Source: Pelomonas sp. Root1444 (GTDB taxonomy: Bacteria > Pseudomonadota > Gammaproteobacteria > Burkholderiales > Burkholderiaceae_C). From it: a stretch of 64,000 nt of DNA. A model generated the notes under the pieces. The model saw only the letters and a program-made list of their open reading frames with translations. It did not search any database and was not told the DNA's origin. A program made the position numbers and the translations under genes. Of the stretch, positions 38,354 to 46,964 are shown piece after piece; positions within the stretch are counted from its first letter, which is position 1; each line of letters begins with the position of its first letter. The DNA lies in assembly GCF_001426885.1 (NCBI RefSeq), contig NZ_LMFP01000026.1:52339-116338 (forward strand), in the 5' to 3' direction.

Positions 38354-38781
38354 GACAAGCTCCTGTGGGTCTGGGGGACGGAGACGCGAAAGGCGTCGAC
38401 CTGTGTTCAGACTAGGCCCCTGTCTGAGCGGCCCCAACCCGCAAGCGATGAGTTGCCGGCGGCGTGCGACGGTCCGCGGAAAAGCGTGGCCGAGTTGCGT
38501 GAACTGCGCTGGGCGCCGATGAGCGCATGAATGCCATTCGTCATGGCCTGCTGCCATCGGTGATTGCCCGCTAGGGTGACCTCCGTCACCCCGGAAAGTG
38601 ACAACCCTGGCTTCGTGCCGCGAACACACTGCGCGGCGTTTCGGATGGTGCCAAGCCGGCTGTGGACCTTCTTCTCGCAAAACGTCCCGCCGGCAGCCGT
38701 GAACAGGCGGCGCCTCTTGTGGAGATCCCACGGGCCGAGCCGGCACGCCGTCCGCCACGGTGACTTTTGCGGAACTATCCA
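38354..38781. promoter_or_regulatory. Intergenic region with TGAC/GTCA inverted repeats
   Basis: This 428-base gap between divergent genes holds no convincing coding sequence. A perfect hairpin gggtgac (38574-38580) and gtcaccc (38585-38591) is followed by another gtgac (38598-38602), so gtcac and gtgac alternate at close spacing. A small stem, cagac (38407-38411) with gtctg (38421-38425), lies near the small exported gene. The TGAC array is a plausible regulator site for the subtilase gene. No sigma-70 promoter could be fixed with confidence. Confidence 0.4.
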
Positions 38782-40605
38782 ATGAGCTTTGCTTTTTCGA
38801 ACCAGAGGACCCTGCTCGCACTGGCCTGTGGCCTGCTGACCGCCGGTGCGGTACAGGCCGGCGTGTCCAACCGCCAGGTGGACCTTGGGCTGGCCAGCAT
38901 CGTGCAGCGCGCCGCCCCCGTCACCGACCGACTCATCATCGGCTACCGCGATGCCGCCGAGGCCGATGCCGGCGACGCGCGCGTGTTGCGCGCCCGCGGC
39001 GTGGCCGCCTCGGCCATGTCGGCGCGCCTGGCCACCGTCAACACGACGCTGGCCCAGCGCGGCGTGCGCGCCGGCCTGCTGCGCCAGATGGGCACCGGCG
39101 CCCATGTGTTCAAGCTCGACCGCGCGCTTTCGCACACCGACCTGCAGCGCATTGCAGCCGAACTGAAGGCCGCCGACCCCAACATCGCCTACGCGGAACC
39201 CGACCGCAAGATGTACGCGCTGATGACGCCCAACGACGCGAGCTACAGCTCGCAGTGGGACCTGTACGAGACCACCGGCGGCATCCGCGCCCCCGCGGCC
39301 TGGGACCTGGCGACCGGCTCCGGGGTCGTCGTCGCCGTCATCGACACCGGCATCCGCCCGCATGCCGACCTCTCCGGCCAGACGGTGGCCGGCTACGACA
39401 TGATCAAGGACACCGCCGTCTCCAACGACGGCAACGCCCGCGACAGCGACCCGAGCGACCCCGGCGACTGGACGGCCGCCAACGAATGCGCCGCCGGCGA
39501 GCCGGCCAGCAGCTCGAGTTGGCACGGCACCCACGTGGCCGGCACCATCGCGGCCAAGACCAACAACTCGACCGGTGTGGCCGGCATCGCCTTCAACGCC
39601 AAGATCCAGCCTGTGCGCGTGCTGGGCAAGTGCGGCGGCTACACCTCGGACATCGCCGACGGCATGATCTGGGCCTCGGGCGGCACGGTGTCCGGCCTGC
39701 CGACGAACGCGACGCCGTCGCGCGTCATCAACATGTCGCTGGGTGGCGGCGGCGCCTGCGACACGACCTCGCAGAACGCGATCAACAGCGCCCGCTCGCG
39801 CGGCACCGTCGTCATCGTCGCAGCCGGCAACGAGAACCAGAATGCCAGCAACTCGAACCCGGCCAACTGCTCGGGCGTCATCACCGTCGCCGCGACCGAC
39901 CGCAACGGCGCCCGCGCCTACTACTCCAACTACGGTTCGGTCGTGGCGCTGGCCGCTCCCGGCGGGGATGTGCGCTCGTCCAGCAGCAACGGCATCCTGT
40001 CGACGCTCAACGCCGGCGCGCAGGCGCCCGGCGCGGACAGCTATGCCTACTACCAAGGCACATCCATGGCCACGCCCCACGTGGCCGGTGTCGCTGCGCT
40101 GATGCTGAGCGCCAAGCCCGGCGCCACGCCCGACCAGATCAAGGCGGCCCTGCAGAGCAGCGCGCGCGCCTTCCCGGGCAGCTGCTCGCAGTGCGGATCG
40201 GGCATCCTGGACGCCGCCGCCGCAGTCGCGGCCATCGCCGGCACGGGCGGCCTGCCGACCGTCAATGAGACCGAGTCCAACGGCTCGATTGCCGCGGCCA
40301 ACACGGTCTCGGCACCGGCCAACGTGAACGGCAGCATCGGCTCGACCAGCGATACCGACTACTTCAAGGTGACGCTGCCGGCCGGCAAGACGCTGAGCGC
40401 GACGCTGACGATGGCCAATAGCAGCACGGACTTCGACCTCTACGTGAAGAACGGGTCGGGTACGACGCTGGCCAAGAGCGAGAAGGCGGCCGGCCAGGTG
40501 GACAGCACGAGCTACGCCAACGGCGGCTCGGGCTCTGTCACGCTGTATGTGCAGGTGCTGCGCTACAGCGGCACAGGGGCGTACACGCTAAAGCTGCAGT
40601 GGTGA
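38782..40605 (+). CDS. Secreted subtilisin-like serine protease (S8) with PPC domain
   Basis: A 607-residue preproenzyme. The signal peptide (to VQAGVSN) is followed by an inhibitor-type propeptide (about 45-140) and the S8 catalytic domain with the triad Asp188 in VIDTG, His248 in HGTHVAGT and Ser428 in GTSMATPHVAG. The C-terminal part (about 500-607) is a bacterial pre-peptidase domain (TESNGSIAAANTV, DTDYFKVTLPAGKTLSATL). It should be exported and processed to an active extracellular protease. The ribosome site before the ATG at 38782 is weak; an in-frame TTG at 38767 is the alternative. Confidence 0.93.
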   Translation: MSFAFSNQRTLLALACGLLTAGAVQAGVSNRQVDLGLASIVQRAAPVTDRLIIGYRDAAEADAGDARVLRARGVAASAMSARLATVNTTLAQRGVRAGLLRQMGTGAHVFKLDRALSHTDLQRIAAELKAADPNIAYAEPDRKMYALMTPNDASYSSQWDLYETTGGIRAPAAWDLATGSGVVVAVIDTGIRPHADLSGQTVAGYDMIKDTAVSNDGNARDSDPSDPGDWTAANECAAGEPASSSSWHGTHVAGTIAAKTNNSTGVAGIAFNAKIQPVRVLGKCGGYTSDIADGMIWASGGTVSGLPTNATPSRVINMSLGGGGACDTTSQNAINSARSRGTVVIVAAGNENQNASNSNPANCSGVITVAATDRNGARAYYSNYGSVVALAAPGGDVRSSSSNGILSTLNAGAQAPGADSYAYYQGTSMATPHVAGVAALMLSAKPGATPDQIKAALQSSARAFPGSCSQCGSGILDAAAAVAAIAGTGGLPTVNETESNGSIAAANTVSAPANVNGSIGSTSDTDYFKVTLPAGKTLSATLTMANSSTDFDLYVKNGSGTTLAKSEKAAGQVDSTSYANGGSGSVTLYVQVLRYSGTGAYTLKLQW

Positions 40606-41346
40606 GCGGATTGGCATGAAGCCGCTTCGGCGGCAGCGTGGGATGTGAGGGGGCAGGGCGGCAACTGCAACGTCAATGTGTTGCCGACCCTGCCCTGAGT
40701 TCCCGCCGCGAGCGCGCTTCCACCTGCGGATCCCTCGCAGGGCCGCCGCAGCCGCGAGGGCAGTTGCCAGCAGCCGAAGCTGCGAAGGTTCCGGCACGAC
40801 CGCCGTCAGCTGGGCCGTCCCCACGGCTCCTGCAATGCAGGGCCCGTCCGTGACGAGACCTGCCTGGCCAAAGCCGCAGCTGCCGCCCGTGGAGGCAGAC
40901 CAGTCGAGATTCATCGGACCTCCTTTCAGGATGTCGAGCGAGAAACCTTGGTAATTGGGTTCGGTGAAGAGACGGAAATCGAACGCCAGCTGCTTGCCGG
41001 CGCTGTCCGTGATCAGGTGAGCATACTGGGAGCCAGCCAGGGTCCAAGACGCCGAACCGATCGTGATATCCAGTTGCTGGAAAGTGGCCGCTACCAGAAA
41101 GGAACCGGGAAACCATTCGGTGCGGGAGTCCAGATCGGCCGTGAACGACAGCTTGCCTGTGAACGGCGTGGCGGGCGGCGAGCTCAAGCCGAAGACCGTC
41201 TCGCCCGGACCTATGGAGGTGGCGTGCAGCTCGACCTCGTAAGTGAAGGTCTCGACCGCAGCATGTGCGGCTGCGGCAGCGAACAGCGACAAGGACAGGG
41301 CTGCCGAGCGGACGGCATGCCAGTGAGATGCTGAAGCACGAAACAT
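40588..41346 (-). CDS. PEP-CTERM sorting-domain protein
   Basis: A 252-residue exported protein with a signal peptide (LSLSLFAAAAAHA) and a beta-rich middle (TFTYEVELHATSIGPGETVFG and LSFTADLDS). The PEP-CTERM signal follows: VVPEPS with Pro185-Glu186-Pro187, a hydrophobic stretch LRLLATALAAAAALRG, and the basic cluster RRWKRAR. This is the target signal for exosortases; an exosortase gene lies about 9 kb downstream. Unusually, about 40 residues follow the basic cluster, whereas the signal normally ends the protein. The last codons overlap the subtilase stop by 18 bases. A frameshift near the end or a non-native extension is possible. Confidence 0.8.
   Translation of the reverse strand: MFRASASHWHAVRSAALSLSLFAAAAAHAAVETFTYEVELHATSIGPGETVFGLSSPPATPFTGKLSFTADLDSRTEWFPGSFLVAATFQQLDITIGSASWTLAGSQYAHLITDSAGKQLAFDFRLFTEPNYQGFSLDILKGGPMNLDWSASTGGSCGFGQAGLVTDGPCIAGAVGTAQLTAVVPEPSQLRLLATALAAAAALRGIRRWKRARGGNSGQGRQHIDVAVAALPPHIPRCRRSGFMPIRSPLQL
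40621..40634 (+). terminator. UUCG-tetraloop hairpin after the subtilase gene
   Basis: The five-base arms gccgc (40621-40625) and gcggc (40630-40634) enclose a TTCG tetraloop, a very stable RNA hairpin. It lies 15 bases past the subtilase stop and inside the predicted C-terminal tail of the opposite PEP-CTERM gene. No T run follows. It may help end the subtilase message or protect its 3' end. Confidence 0.4.
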
Positions 41347-41429
41347 CGCAGACTTTCTTGAAGAGCGGTGCTTGGATTCTTCAGGTTCGGCGCTCTGCCC
41401 ACCCTCCCTAACTCTTGACGCCAGCGGAA

Positions 41430-43460
41430 TCACCAGACCGTCAGCGGATCCTTCGCCACCATCGCGCTGCCCGGCTTGCACGAAAAGGCCTGGGCAAAGT
41501 AGAGCGTGTTGCTCATCGGCGTGAGCACGCGGTACTTGGCCGGCGAGTGGGTGTCGGTGCGCAGCTGGTTGATGAGGAACTCGGTGCGCACCTTGGTGCG
41601 CCAGACCAACGCGTTGCTGAGGAAGAAGCGCTGCGCCGGCGTGTAGCCGTCGATCTTGCGGTCCGCGCCGCCGGCGCGCTTGAGCGCACGCTGCAGCCCC
41701 TCGAAGGCGATGGGCAGGCCGGACATGTCGGAGATGTTCTCGCCCAGCGTGAGCCGGCCGTTGATGCTGTAGCCCGGCAGCGGCGAGATCGCGCCGTAGC
41801 GCTCGGCCACCTTGTCGGCGCGGGCCTTGTAGCCTGCGGCGTCCGCGGGCGTCCACCAGTCGGTCAGCGAGCCGCCGGCGTCGAAGTTGCGGCCGCTGTC
41901 GTCGAAGTGATGGGTGATCTCATGGCCGATGACCATGCCGATGCCGCCGTAGTTGACCGCGTCGTCGGCCTTGGCGTCAAAGAAGGGCGGCTGCAGGATG
42001 CCGGCCGGGAAGATGATCTGGTTCAGCCCGCCCGCGAAGGCGTTGACGATGTGCGGGCTGGTGCGCCAGCGACCCCGCTCCACCGGTGCATCCAGGTCCT
42101 TCATCTGCCGGTCGCTGTGCCACAGCGCCACCTTGAGCCAGTTGCCGGCGTAGTCGTGGCTGTTGAGCTGCAGGCCTTCGTACTGCGGCCATTTCGCCGG
42201 CGCGCCGATCATGGGCTGCATGCTGGCCAGCTTTTCCAAGGCGCGGGCCTTGGTCGGCGGCGTCATCCATTCGAGCTTCTCGATGCGCTCCTTCATGCTG
42301 GCGCGGATGTCCTCGACCAGCTGCAGCGAGCGTCTCTGCGCCTCGGGCGAGAACGCGCGGGCAACGAACAGCTCGCCCAGGGCCAGCGCGACCGGCTCGG
42401 TGCCGGTGCGGCCACCGATCTGCAGGATGACATCCTCGGTGCGCGGTGGCGGCGCCTGCAGGCCGGTGATGGCCTTGCCGCGGTACTCGAATGACGCGGC
42501 CGCGAAGGCCTTGGGCAGGCGCGGTGCGGCGGCGTCCAGCACGCGCAGGGCCAGGTAGCTGCGCCAGACCTCCAGTGGCGTGTCGGCGGCCAGGCTGGCC
42601 AGCCGCGTCGCGAACTCCGGCTGGCCGACGATGATGCGCTGCGGCAGCTTGGCGCCGGCCGTCAGCACGGCGAGATAGGCCTGCCAGTCCAGCCCCGGCG
42701 CAGCGGCGGCCAGCTCGGCCGCGCTCATCGCGTTGTAGTTGGCGGTCGGGTCGCGCAGCTTGCTGCGCTCGCGCGAGGCCTCGGCGAGCCGGGTCTCGAA
42801 GGCGATCAGCGCGTCCAGCTCGGCATCGCCGGCCGCGCGGCCTGAGCCGCTCAGCAGCGTCCGGGCGAAGCCGCGGTAGGCGGTGGTGAGGCCGCGCGTG
42901 CGCTCGTCGCTGCGGAAGTAGTCGTCGCGGTCGGGCAGGCCCAGGCCGGCCTGGGTCAGCGTCAGCGCGTTGCGCCGCGTGTCCTTGCGGTCGGGCTGCA
43001 CGGCATGCGCCAGCGGCGCCGCGATGCCGCTGCGCGCCAGCAGCGCGAGCAGGGCGGGCAGGTCCTCGCGCCGCTGCAGCGCGTCGATGCGGTTGAGCAG
43101 CGGCGCGATGGAGGTCAGTCCGCGCGCTTCGATGGCGGCCTCGTCCATGCCGCTGGCGTAGTAGGCGGCGATGAGCTTCAGGCCGGGCGTGGTCTGCAGT
43201 GCCGGCTTGTCGGCCAGCTCGCGCAGTGCCTTGTTCAGCAGCTCGTCGTTGGCCTGGCGCAGCTGCTCGAAGCTGCCGATGCGGGCGCGGCTGGCGGGCA
43301 GCTCGGTCGTGGCTTCCCAGTTGCCGTTGACGAAGGCGTAGAAGTCGTCGCAGGGTTTGACGTCCTTGGACAGCCCGCTCAGGTCGAGGGCGTGGGCCGT
43401 GGCGGCCAGGCCGAGCAGGGTCGCTGCGGTGGCCAGGCGGTGGCGGTGGAAACGGGTCAT
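41430..43460 (-). CDS. M13-family zinc metallopeptidase (neprilysin/PepO-like)
   Basis: A 676-residue exported peptidase. The signal peptide (LATAATLLGLAATAHA) leads into LDLSGLSKDVKPCDDFYAFVNGNW, the typical M13 beginning. The zinc site is HEITHH (His513, Glu514, His517) with the third ligand in GENISDMSG. The NAFAGGLNQIIFPAGILQPPFF segment just before it, and the C-terminal Trp, are also characteristic. The ATG at 43460 gives the signal peptide directly, so the longer upstream frame is rejected. It should cleave small peptides in the periplasm or outside the cell. It is divergent from pstS. Confidence 0.93.
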   Translation of the reverse strand: MTRFHRHRLATAATLLGLAATAHALDLSGLSKDVKPCDDFYAFVNGNWEATTELPASRARIGSFEQLRQANDELLNKALRELADKPALQTTPGLKLIAAYYASGMDEAAIEARGLTSIAPLLNRIDALQRREDLPALLALLARSGIAAPLAHAVQPDRKDTRRNALTLTQAGLGLPDRDDYFRSDERTRGLTTAYRGFARTLLSGSGRAAGDAELDALIAFETRLAEASRERSKLRDPTANYNAMSAAELAAAAPGLDWQAYLAVLTAGAKLPQRIIVGQPEFATRLASLAADTPLEVWRSYLALRVLDAAAPRLPKAFAAASFEYRGKAITGLQAPPPRTEDVILQIGGRTGTEPVALALGELFVARAFSPEAQRRSLQLVEDIRASMKERIEKLEWMTPPTKARALEKLASMQPMIGAPAKWPQYEGLQLNSHDYAGNWLKVALWHSDRQMKDLDAPVERGRWRTSPHIVNAFAGGLNQIIFPAGILQPPFFDAKADDAVNYGGIGMVIGHEITHHFDDSGRNFDAGGSLTDWWTPADAAGYKARADKVAERYGAISPLPGYSINGRLTLGENISDMSGLPIAFEGLQRALKRAGGADRKIDGYTPAQRFFLSNALVWRTKVRTEFLINQLRTDTHSPAKYRVLTPMSNTLYFAQAFSCKPGSAMVAKDPLTVW

Positions 43461-43568
43461 GGCGGTAGCGGGCTGCCGTTGAAACACCGGATTAGAGCGC
43501 CCGCGCGCGGCGCGTGCCGTCAGACACAGGGCATGATTGCGGGTTTTCACCAAGGCTTCCTCCCGGCC

Positions 43569-44615
43569 ATGCCCTTTCTCCAGCGCCTGACCCTGGCTCT
43601 CGTTGCTCCCCTTTGCCTGGCCACTGCGGCCCTCGCCCAACCCGTGCGAGGGCAGGGCGCCACCTTCCCCTCCCAGGTCTATGACACCTGGGCCCGGGCC
43701 TTCGCGAAGGCCGGCGGCGGCAGCGTCGCCTACAAGGGCACGGGCTCCGGCGACGGCATCAAGCAGATCACCGCCCGCGCGGTCGATTTCGGCGGCACCG
43801 ATGCGCCGCTGGGCGCGGCCGAGCTGGCGCGGAACAAGCTGGTGCAGATCCCGATGCTGGTGGGGGGCATCGTGCCTGTCGTCAATCTGGCCGGCCTGGC
43901 CGCGCCGCTGCAGCTGAACGGCGAGGTGCTGGCCGATGTCTTCCTAGGCCGCATCAAGCTCTGGAGCGACCCGCGCATCGCGGCGCTGAACCCGGGCGTC
44001 GCGCTGCCCGCCGTGCCGATCAAGCGCGTGGTGCGCGCCGAGAAGTCCGGCAGCAGCGACGGCTTCAGCCGCTACCTGGCTGGCGTGTCGGCCGCCTTCA
44101 AGGCCGAGGTCGGCGCCAGCCCCGCGCCCGCCTGGCCCGGCGAGCCCTTGAAGGCCGAAGGCAATGACGGCATGGTGCAGGCGCTGCGCGCCACGCCGGG
44201 CGGCATCGCTTATGTCTCCTACGACCGCGTGCTGCGCGACAAGCTCGGCGCCGTGAAGCTGCGCAACGCCGCCGGCCGCTTCGTCGCGCCGTCCGAGCGC
44301 GCCTTCAGCGCCGCCGTGCTGGAGAGCGACATGCACCGCCAGGGCGACGACCTGGCGACGCTGCTGGACCGCCCCGGCGGCGACGCCTGGCCGATCACGC
44401 TGACCAGCTTCGTCCTGGTGGATGCCGAACCGGCCACCGGCGCGAAGGCGCAGGGCGCGCTGAAGTTCCTCTACTGGTGCTTCATGCACGGCGACGACCT
44501 GACCCGCGGCTCGGGCTTTGCGCCGCTGCCGGTCAGCGTGCAGTCGCGCCTGGCGGCCCGCTTCACGCTGGTGCGTCCCAAGGACGGCCAGCTGCCGGCC
44601 TACCAAACGTTCTGA
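43569..44615 (+). CDS. pstS: Phosphate-binding protein PstS, stand-alone
   Basis: The 348-residue periplasmic binding protein has a signal peptide (RLTLALVAPLCLATAALAQ). The PstS hallmarks are visible: GQGATFPSQVYDTWARAF, YKGTGSGDGIKQI, VDFGGTDAPLG and the later EKSGSSDGFSRYL loop, which bind phosphate. The start at 43569 is preferred because it begins the signal peptide; an ATG at 43533 is the alternative. No pstC, pstA, pstB or phoU genes follow, so this copy stands alone and may serve a distant transporter or act as an extracellular phosphate scavenger. Confidence 0.9.
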   Translation: MPFLQRLTLALVAPLCLATAALAQPVRGQGATFPSQVYDTWARAFAKAGGGSVAYKGTGSGDGIKQITARAVDFGGTDAPLGAAELARNKLVQIPMLVGGIVPVVNLAGLAAPLQLNGEVLADVFLGRIKLWSDPRIAALNPGVALPAVPIKRVVRAEKSGSSDGFSRYLAGVSAAFKAEVGASPAPAWPGEPLKAEGNDGMVQALRATPGGIAYVSYDRVLRDKLGAVKLRNAAGRFVAPSERAFSAAVLESDMHRQGDDLATLLDRPGGDAWPITLTSFVLVDAEPATGAKAQGALKFLYWCFMHGDDLTRGSGFAPLPVSVQSRLAARFTLVRPKDGQLPAYQTF

Positions 44616-44629
44616 GGGACACTTCCGCC

Positions 44630-45022
44630 ATGCCCGTTCCCACCGAGATCACCGTCCACCAGCAGTCCCGTGTGCTGGAGATCGCCTTCGACGACGGCAC
44701 GCGTTTCCGCATCCCCTTCGAGCTGATGCGCATCTACAGCCCGTCGGCCGAGGTCAAGGGCCACGGGCCGGGCCAGGAGGTGTTGCAGACGGGCAAGCGC
44801 GACGTGTTGATCACCGCCCTGGAGCCGATCGGCCACTACGCCGTGCGGCCGGAGTTCTCGGACGGCCACGCCAGCGGCCTGTTCGCCTGGGACTACCTCT
44901 ACAAGCTCGGCAGCCAGCAGGACGCGCTGTGGCGCGACTACGAGGCCCGCCTGGCCGCCGCCGGCAAGGGCCGCGACGACGCCATGCCGGGCAAGGCCGG
45001 CGGCTCCTGCCATTCGCATTGA
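44630..45022 (+). CDS. DUF971 protein (gamma-butyrobetaine hydroxylase-like N-terminal domain)
   Basis: A 130-residue DUF971 protein, similar to the N-terminal domain of gamma-butyrobetaine hydroxylases. The family run is clear: [28 protein letters not shown] followed by [24 protein letters not shown]. The C-terminus GGSCHSH could bind a metal. It lies directly before ubiE, the usual place in Burkholderiales, but its function is unknown. It starts 14 bases after the pstS stop. Confidence 0.9.
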   Translation: MPVPTEITVHQQSRVLEIAFDDGTRFRIPFELMRIYSPSAEVKGHGPGQEVLQTGKRDVLITALEPIGHYAVRPEFSDGHASGLFAWDYLYKLGSQQDALWRDYEARLAAAGKGRDDAMPGKAGGSCHSH

Positions 45023-45029
45023 TATCGCC

Positions 45030-45761
45030 ATGACACAGACGCACTTTGGTTTCAGCACCGTCGACGAAAACGAGAAGGCGAACAAGGTCCGCGGCGTCTT
45101 CGACTCGGTCGCGTCCAAGTACGACCTGATGAACGACGTCATGTCGGCTGGGCTGCACCGGGCCTGGAAGGCCTACACCGTGCAGGTCGCCAACCTGAAG
45201 CCGGGCGAGCGGGCGCTGGACATCGCTGGCGGCACGGGCGACCTGTCGCGCGCCTTCGCCCGCAAGGTCGGCGAGACCGGCGTCGTCGTGCACACCGACA
45301 TCAACGAGGCCATGCTGCGCCAGGGGCGCGACCGCCTGCTGGACGAAGGCCTGATCCTCCCCACCAGCCTGGCCGACGCCGAGAAGCTGCCCTTCAAGAG
45401 CGAGAGCTTCGACCTCGTCAGCGTCGCCTTCGGGCTGCGCAACATGACGCACAAGGACTTGGCGCTGGCCGAGATGTGCCGCGTGCTCAAGCCCGGCGGC
45501 CGGTTGCTGGTGCTGGAGTTCTCCCGCATCGCCGAGCCGCTGAGGAAGCCCTACGACTGGTACTCCTTCAACATCCTGCCCAGGCTCGGCTCGCTGTTCG
45601 CCGGCGATGCCGAGAGCTACCGCTACCTGGCGGAGTCCATCCGCATGCATCCCGACCAGGCCACGCTCAAGGCCATGATGAAGACGGTCGGCTTCGGCCA
45701 TGTCGACGTGCACAACCTGAGTGCAGGCATCGTCGCGCTGCACGCCGGCATCAAGTGCTGA
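45030..45761 (+). CDS. ubiE: Ubiquinone/menaquinone biosynthesis C-methyltransferase UbiE
   Basis: UbiE is the SAM-dependent methyltransferase that methylates the quinone ring in ubiquinone (and menaquinone) synthesis. The 243-residue protein carries [32 protein letters not shown], the SAM-binding loop [11 protein letters not shown], and [12 protein letters not shown] with [10 protein letters not shown], all family signatures. In many Burkholderiales ubiE is followed by a Tim44-domain gene and ubiJ-ubiB. Here the exopolysaccharide locus follows instead. Confidence 0.96.
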   Translation: MTQTHFGFSTVDENEKANKVRGVFDSVASKYDLMNDVMSAGLHRAWKAYTVQVANLKPGERALDIAGGTGDLSRAFARKVGETGVVVHTDINEAMLRQGRDRLLDEGLILPTSLADAEKLPFKSESFDLVSVAFGLRNMTHKDLALAEMCRVLKPGGRLLVLEFSRIAEPLRKPYDWYSFNILPRLGSLFAGDAESYRYLAESIRMHPDQATLKAMMKTVGFGHVDVHNLSAGIVALHAGIKC

Positions 45762-46004
45762 GCGCTCCAGACGCCTGAACGAAGGATTGCCGGCGCGGCC
45801 GGCACCTGTTCAGCTGCAGTTCCTTGGGCGCACCCCCAAGAACGTGGGGATCAGGGAACTTGTCCCTTGAATCTGCTCTAACCGCGGGTCGCATCCGCCT
45901 TCTATACGGGACAAGGCCCCCACGGAAGCGACATATCCCGCCGCTACACTCGTTCGTTCACCCGGGCCCGGATGCCCTCTACACACAACAAGGACCTCGA
46001 AAAG
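45762..46004 (+). promoter_or_regulatory. Leader/promoter region of the eps locus with three hairpins
   Basis: The 243-base gap between ubiE and epsD has three stems in a row: gccggc (45789-45794) with gccggc (45798-45803); cttggg (45823-45828) with cccaag (45835-45840); aggga (45853-45857) with tccct (45863-45867). The first may end the ubiE message. A GG-N10-GC pair with a GGCAC element (45801-45814) resembles a sigma-54 site, but the -12 half is poor. Sigma-70 elements are not convincing. No ops/JUMPstart sequence was found. Confidence 0.35.
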
Positions 46005-46964
46005 ATGGCAAAGCGACTGTTCTATCCCCGCGCTTCGCTGGTCGCCGCCGTGGCGGCCGCCATGCTGCTCGCGGCCTGCGGTGGTGACAAGGGCGACAAG
46101 GCATCCCAGACGGCAGCCAAGGTCAACAAAGAAGAGATCACCGTCCACCAGATCAACTTCGTGCTGCAGCGCCAGCCCGGCCTCAAGCCCGAGCAGGCGG
46201 AAGCCGCCAGCCGCCAGGTGCTGGAGCGACTGATCGACCAGGAACTTGCCGTCCAGAAGGCCCAGGAACAGAAGCTCGACCGCGACCCGCGCGTCGTGCA
46301 GCAGATCGAGGCGGCCAAGCGCGAAATCATCGCGCGCGCCTATGTCGATCGCGTCGGCGAGGGCGTCGCCAAGCCCAGCAACGAAGAGATCGCCAAGTAC
46401 TACACCGAGAAGCCCGCGCTCTTCAAGGACCGCCGCATCTACAGCCTGCAGGAGCTGCAGATCGAGGCCAAGCCCGAGCAGCTCGACACCTTGCGCGCCA
46501 AGCTGTCCGCGGCCAAGAGCCTGACCGAGTTCGCCGATTTCCTGAAGGCCAACGACTTCCGCTTCAGCGGCAACCAGGCCGTGCGCAGCGCCGAGCAGCT
46601 GCCGCTGGCCAGCCTGGACGCCATCTCCAAGATGAAGGATGGCGACTCCGTGGTCAGTGCGAGCCCGAACGGCATGACCGTGCTCTTCCTCGTCAGCTCG
46701 CGCAGCCAGCCCGTCGACGAAACCCGCGCCCGCCCGGCCATCGAAGCCTTCCTGCTGAACCAGCGCAAGGCCGAGGTCGTGCAAAAGGACCTGAAGGCGC
46801 TGCGTGAGGGCTCCAAGATCGAATACGTCGGCAAGTTCGCGCAGCCGGCGCCTGCAGCTTCCGCGCCATCTGAGCCGGTAGACGCTGTCCCGGCGCCAGC
46901 TCCGGCGGTGCCAGCGAGCGGCATGGATGCCGCGACCATCTCTAAAGGTATGGGTCTGAAATGA
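46005..46964 (+). CDS. epsD: EpsD-family peptidyl-prolyl isomerase lipoprotein
   Basis: A 319-residue lipoprotein of the EpsD PPIase family found in exosortase-linked exopolysaccharide loci. The signal ends in the lipobox LLAAC. The SurA/PpiD-like helical N-domain (VNKEEITVHQINFVLQRQ) is followed by a reduced parvulin-like region, DRRIYSLQELQIEA onward, and a Pro/Ala-rich tail (from about 285). It probably helps fold or assemble the export machinery in the periplasm. The ATG at 46005 has an aagga site; the next gene starts inside its stop codon (ATGA). Confidence 0.85.
   Translation: MAKRLFYPRASLVAAVAAAMLLAACGGDKGDKASQTAAKVNKEEITVHQINFVLQRQPGLKPEQAEAASRQVLERLIDQELAVQKAQEQKLDRDPRVVQQIEAAKREIIARAYVDRVGEGVAKPSNEEIAKYYTEKPALFKDRRIYSLQELQIEAKPEQLDTLRAKLSAAKSLTEFADFLKANDFRFSGNQAVRSAEQLPLASLDAISKMKDGDSVVSASPNGMTVLFLVSSRSQPVDETRARPAIEAFLLNQRKAEVVQKDLKALREGSKIEYVGKFAQPAPAASAPSEPVDAVPAPAPAVPASGMDAATISKGMGLK

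Noticed and set aside
45762..46004. ops/JUMPstart element for RfaH-type control of eps
   Set aside because: No GGCGGTAGCGT-like sequence is present in the region.
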